Source: Desulfobacterales bacterium (GTDB taxonomy: Bacteria; Desulfobacterota; Desulfobacteria; Desulfobacterales; BuS5). From it: a DNA stretch of 8,687 nt. Location: contig JAGVGX010000203.1 in the NCBI GenBank assembly GCA_020056865.1, forward strand, positions 1-8,687, given 5' to 3'. The notes beneath the pieces are model-generated. The model saw only the letters and a program-made list of their open reading frames with translations. It ran no database searches and was not told the origin of the DNA. Numbering within the stretch: the first letter of the stretch is position 1; each line of letters opens with the position of its first letter. Made by a program: the position numbers and the translations under genes. Positions 6,110 through 8,687 of the stretch are shown here, in pieces.

Positions 6110-8062
6110 ATGACCACGCATAACATATTATTTCAACCTGCTAACAGAAAAGCAGTTGTTCAAGATAAAGAAAATCTTTTACGGGCGGCAATGGAAGCCG
6201 GTGTTCATATTAATGCATCCTGTGGTGGAGAAGGGGTGTGTGGGAAGTGCCGCGTTATTATTGAAAAAGGGGATGTAGACGGCGGCGTAACCGAGAAACT
6301 TGATAAAAAGGATGTTGAGAAGGGATACAGACTGGCATGTCATTCCGTTGTTAAGGGCGATCTTGTTGTTCGAATTCCTACCGAGTCTTTGATAGATGAA
6401 CGTGTGTTGAATATACAGGCTTCCCCGCGTGTCACTGCACGAATGAAAAAGATCGATTTTGAAGATTTAAAAGAAAAAGGCCTTTTTGTGCCTCCTGTAG
6501 AAAAAATATACATGGAGCTGCCTGAGCCGGATGCCCAGGATCATCTCCCGGATGTCACAAGGCTGGTTAGTTTCCTTTACCAGTATCATAAAGAGCACCG
6601 CCTTGTTGTTGATCTGCCGGTTATCCGCAGGATTCCTGATATTTTCAGACAGAAAGGTTTCAAGGTTACTGTAACCCTTGTTCGTCCGGTGAACGAAAAA
6701 AGCAAAACGCATATCATTAATATCCAGCCAGGTGATACAACGATGTACAATTATGCCGTGGCGTTGGATATTGGTACAACGACCATTACGGGTAAGCTTT
6801 TAGACCTTTTTACTGGTGAGAGCCTTGCTGAATATAGTGATTTCAATAGCCAGGTCAGTTATGGTGAAGATGTCATAACAAGAATTATGTATGCTGAAAA
6901 ACCCGGTGGCCTTAAAAAGCTTCATTCAGTTGTAGTGAAAACCATAAACAAAATCATCAAAAAGATCGTTGACAGTTCAAAAATTGATGTAGACCACATT
7001 TCTACCATTACGATTGCAGGAAATACAACCATGACCCAGCTGTTGCTCATGGTTAACCCTACGTACATAAGGCGTTCTCCGTATGTGCCAGCTTCCACCT
7101 TATACCCTCCCATTAATGCTTCGGATATTGGTCTTCATTTGGGTGATCACGTTACAGCGCTTATATATCCGGTTATTTCAAGTTATGTTGGCGGGGATAT
7201 TGTTGCCGGAGTTATGGGATCTGGCATGTACCGTACCGATAAACTAACGTTGTTGATCGATATTGGAACCAATGCTGAAATTGTTCTCGGAAACAAAGAC
7301 TGGCTTGCATGTGCTGCATGTTCAGCAGGGCCTGCATTTGAAGGAGGCGGAATTGAATTTGGCATGCGCGCTGCAACGGGCGCTATAGAAGGTTTTTCTA
7401 TAGATCCTGTTACCTTTGAACCTATGAATATAACGATTGGTGGTGTAAGACCCAAGGGCATTTGCGGATCAGGATTGATTGTTATGGTGGCAAGCATGTT
7501 TGAAACAGGGCTTATTGATTATGCGGGGAAATTTAACCGGAATTTTGATACACCTCGTATTCGTGAAAGAAATGACGTATATGAGTATGTACTGGCATGG
7601 AAAGAAGAAACTCAGGTTGACAGGGATGTTGTTTTAACTGAGATTGATATAGAAAATTTTATTCGTGCAAAAGGGGCCATATACAGCGGTTGCCAAACCT
7701 TGTGTGAAGAGGTCGGTGTCACTTTTTCAGACGTTGAACAGATTTTTCTTGCAGGACGGTTTGGAAGTTATGTTGATCTTGAAAAAGCGATGGTCGTAGG
7801 GTTGATCCCGGAAATAGAACCTGAAAAAATTATCTATATTGGAAATGGTTCACTTTTGGGAGCAGAGATGAGTTCGCTTACCAACAGAATAAGAAAGGAT
7901 GTGGTTGAAGTAACAAAAAAAATGACCAATTTTGAATTGTCGGAAACCCCTTCATTTATGGATAAATATATGGCCGCCCTGTTTTTGCCCCATACAAATA
8001 TGAAGCTTTTTCCAAAGGTAAAAGCGCGACTTGAAAGCAGAAACAGGAAACCTGCCCCTTGA
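6110..8062 (+). CDS. acsV: Reductive activator of the corrinoid iron-sulfur protein (RACo), [2Fe-2S] ASKHA ATPase
   Basis: 650 residues, matching RACo-type proteins of about 630. RACo uses ATP hydrolysis to drive electron transfer from its [2Fe-2S] cluster to the inactive Co(II) corrinoid protein of CODH/ACS, restoring the methyl-accepting Co(I) state. Residues 1-90 are a plant-type ferredoxin domain with cluster ligands C38, C44, C47 and C77 (C-x5-C-x2-C-x29-C). Residues 91-210 are the linker/middle domain. From 213 on is the ASKHA ATPase (DUF4445-type): phosphate-1 loop DIGTTT 220-225, second phosphate loop DIGTNAE 384-390, SAGPAFEGGGIE 405-416, GICGSGL 450-456 and AGRFGSYVD 548-556. There is no signal peptide or membrane segment, so it is cytoplasmic. 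The ATG has AAGGG about 8 nt upstream. The next gene encodes a subunit of its protein substrate, which separates it from RACo-like activators of methyltransferase systems (RamA-like), although a neighbour-based choice is not proof. Confidence 0.88.
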   Translation: MTTHNILFQPANRKAVVQDKENLLRAAMEAGVHINASCGGEGVCGKCRVIIEKGDVDGGVTEKLDKKDVEKGYRLACHSVVKGDLVVRIPTESLIDERVLNIQASPRVTARMKKIDFEDLKEKGLFVPPVEKIYMELPEPDAQDHLPDVTRLVSFLYQYHKEHRLVVDLPVIRRIPDIFRQKGFKVTVTLVRPVNEKSKTHIINIQPGDTTMYNYAVALDIGTTTITGKLLDLFTGESLAEYSDFNSQVSYGEDVITRIMYAEKPGGLKKLHSVVVKTINKIIKKIVDSSKIDVDHISTITIAGNTTMTQLLLMVNPTYIRRSPYVPASTLYPPINASDIGLHLGDHVTALIYPVISSYVGGDIVAGVMGSGMYRTDKLTLLIDIGTNAEIVLGNKDWLACAACSAGPAFEGGGIEFGMRAATGAIEGFSIDPVTFEPMNITIGGVRPKGICGSGLIVMVASMFETGLIDYAGKFNRNFDTPRIRERNDVYEYVLAWKEETQVDRDVVLTEIDIENFIRAKGAIYSGCQTLCEEVGVTFSDVEQIFLAGRFGSYVDLEKAMVVGLIPEIEPEKIIYIGNGSLLGAEMSSLTNRIRKDVVEVTKKMTNFELSETPSFMDKYMAALFLPHTNMKLFPKVKARLESRNRKPAP

Positions 8063-8108
8063 TAATATTTCATCTTGCGGATTGATAAAAAGTATACAAA
8101 ACACATCA

Positions 8109-8125
8109 TCAATTTTCAAAATTGA
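8109..8125. promoter_or_regulatory. Palindrome upstream of the acsD promoter, possible operator
   Basis: TCAATTTT-C-AAAATTGA has perfect 8-bp arms around one central base. It lies 25 bp before the TTGACA box, a typical activator position. There is no T-tract after it, so it is not a terminator for acsV. The binding protein is unknown. Confidence 0.4.
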
Positions 8126-8150
8126 AATTTACAAAGATGTTGCCCAGGTA

Positions 8151-8179
8151 TTGACAATTTAATGGTTTGAATGTATATG
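8151..8179 (+). promoter_or_regulatory. Sigma-70-type promoter for acsD
   Basis: TTGACA (8151-8156, perfect consensus), 17-nt spacer, TATATG (8174-8179, four of six). This is the best promoter match in the window. It would give a 5' leader of about 200 nt before the acsD start codon. Confidence 0.6.
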
Positions 8180-8357
8180 AAACATTTAAATATGGTATAA
8201 GGCTATATGTGTATAAATTTTTAATAAAATCGATATATATAATCGTATAATATACAGAAAAAATAAACATATGAAGGGAGGCGTGAAATTTATTACCAGG
8301 GGGTTTTAATCTCTTTTTTGTGAATGGTTTTAATCAAACGTTATTTTCAATTTTTTT

Positions 8358-8380
8358 TATAGAAAAATCTATAGAGGAGG
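8358..8380 (+). promoter_or_regulatory. Hairpin abutting the acsD Shine-Dalgarno
   Basis: TATAGA (8358-8363), AAAA loop, TCTATA (8368-8373) form a 6-bp hairpin directly followed by GAGGAGG (8374-8380), the Shine-Dalgarno 5 nt before the TTG start. The T-run at 8351-8357 could extend the stem over the whole GAGGAGG through U-A and U-G pairs. This would be weak, but could tune translation of acsD. Confidence 0.4.
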
Positions 8381-8385
8381 CAACA

Positions 8386-8687
8386 TTGGGCTTTTCAATT
8401 AATAAAGAATCTTATGCCGGCAGCATCAAGGAAATTTCCATAGGAAAAGGTGAAAAAGCTGTAACTGTCGGAGGCGAGACGAGCTATCCTTTTTATTTTT
8501 TTGAAGGAGATATGCCAAATAAGCCTAAAGTCGCAATGGAAATTTGGGACATTAAACCAGACGAATGGCCGGAGTCCGTATTGTGCCATTTTAAGGATGT
8601 TGTTTCAGACGTAGCGGCATGGGCAAAAAAATGTATTAATGAATACGGCGCTGAGAGTATCGTTCTTCAGCTTAAAAGCATTGATCC
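8386..8687 (+). CDS. acsD: CODH/ACS complex delta subunit (corrinoid iron-sulfur protein small subunit), 5' part only
   Basis: The first 100 codons of a gene that runs off the window. The protein is the small subunit of the corrinoid iron-sulfur protein, which carries the methyl group between methyltetrahydrofolate methyltransferase and acetyl-CoA synthase in the Wood-Ljungdahl pathway. Recognisable family segments: GEKAVTVGGETSYPFYFFEG at 22-41, the conserved AMEIWDIKPDEWP at 50-62, and WAKKCINEYGAE at 79-90 leading to IVLQLKSID. These match the start of the TIM-barrel domain of AcsD/CdhD proteins, recognised from memory of the family. The start is TTG at 8386, supported by GAGGAGG 5 nt upstream. 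The only upstream in-frame alternative, GTG at 8320, has no ribosome binding site and would add 22 non-family residues. The gene has its own promoter and long leader although acsV lies just upstream. The remaining CODH/ACS genes are expected beyond the window. Confidence 0.85.
   Translation, partial: MGFSINKESYAGSIKEISIGKGEKAVTVGGETSYPFYFFEGDMPNKPKVAMEIWDIKPDEWPESVLCHFKDVVSDVAAWAKKCINEYGAESIVLQLKSID

Larger units (their letters stand above)
8063..8385. other. 323-bp AT-rich regulatory region before acsD
   Basis: No protein gene is supported here. It contains a near-perfect palindrome (8109-8125), a good sigma-70 promoter (8151-8179), about 100 bases of almost pure A/T (8157-8270), and a leader with two G-rich Shine-Dalgarno-like tracts that do not serve an obvious gene (AAGGGAGG at 8274-8281, AGGGGG at 8298-8303). 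The leader ends with a hairpin next to the real Shine-Dalgarno. It looks like a regulated start of the CODH/ACS operon. Confidence 0.6.

Noticed and set aside
8271..8309. 12-codon frame MKGGVKFITRGF in the acsD leader as a leader peptide
   Set aside because: The SD-like AAGGGAGG lies inside the frame rather than before it, and no regulatory codon run is present.
8320..8385. GTG at 8320 as the acsD start
   Set aside because: It is in frame but has no Shine-Dalgarno, while TTG at 8386 has GAGGAGG 5 nt upstream and the added residues do not resemble AcsD.
8395..8589. 64-codon minus-strand frame at the right end
   Set aside because: It is antisense to the recognisable acsD coding sequence.

Overview
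The window is about 8.7 kb of fairly AT-rich bacterial DNA. All complete genes are on the + strand and intact. The content suggests an anaerobe that oxidises acyl or carboxylic acid substrates and runs the Wood-Ljungdahl (acetyl-CoA) pathway. A completely oxidising sulfate reducer or syntroph of the Desulfobacterota fits best, but that assignment is inference from gene content and protein style. No rRNA, tRNA, CRISPR array, insertion sequence or prophage gene was seen.

Positions 45-5760 hold a four-gene catabolic cluster: two different acyl-CoA dehydrogenase-family proteins (gap 10 bp), an AMP-forming acyl-CoA ligase (gap 32 bp) and a biotin-dependent-type carboxyltransferase subunit (gap 103 bp). 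Spacing and orientation suggest one operon that may begin upstream of the window. The ligase would activate a carboxylic acid to its CoA thioester and the dehydrogenase pair would introduce a double bond. The carboxyltransferase would add or remove a carboxyl group on an acyl-CoA. The two dehydrogenases keep complementary halves of the usual FAD-binding and catalytic motif set, so they look like the two subunits of one heteromeric enzyme. The substrate cannot be read from the sequence.

Positions 5761-6109 are a 349-bp gap with an inverted repeat just after the carboxyltransferase gene, a second inverted repeat further on, and a plausible sigma-70 promoter. Positions 6110-8062 encode a 650-residue [2Fe-2S]/ASKHA-type ATPase, the reductive activator of the corrinoid iron-sulfur protein (RACo, AcsV). 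Positions 8063-8385 are a very AT-rich gap with a palindrome, a good promoter (TTGACA-17-TATATG) and a long leader that ends in a small hairpin against a strong Shine-Dalgarno. From 8386 to the window end is the 5' part of the CODH/ACS delta subunit (corrinoid protein small subunit, AcsD), starting at TTG.

Together the window joins a peripheral acyl-CoA degradation module to the start of the central CODH/ACS region. Acetyl-CoA from the first could be oxidised (or CO2 fixed) through the second. AcsV is the repair ATPase that returns the corrinoid protein, of which AcsD is a subunit, to its active Co(I) state.
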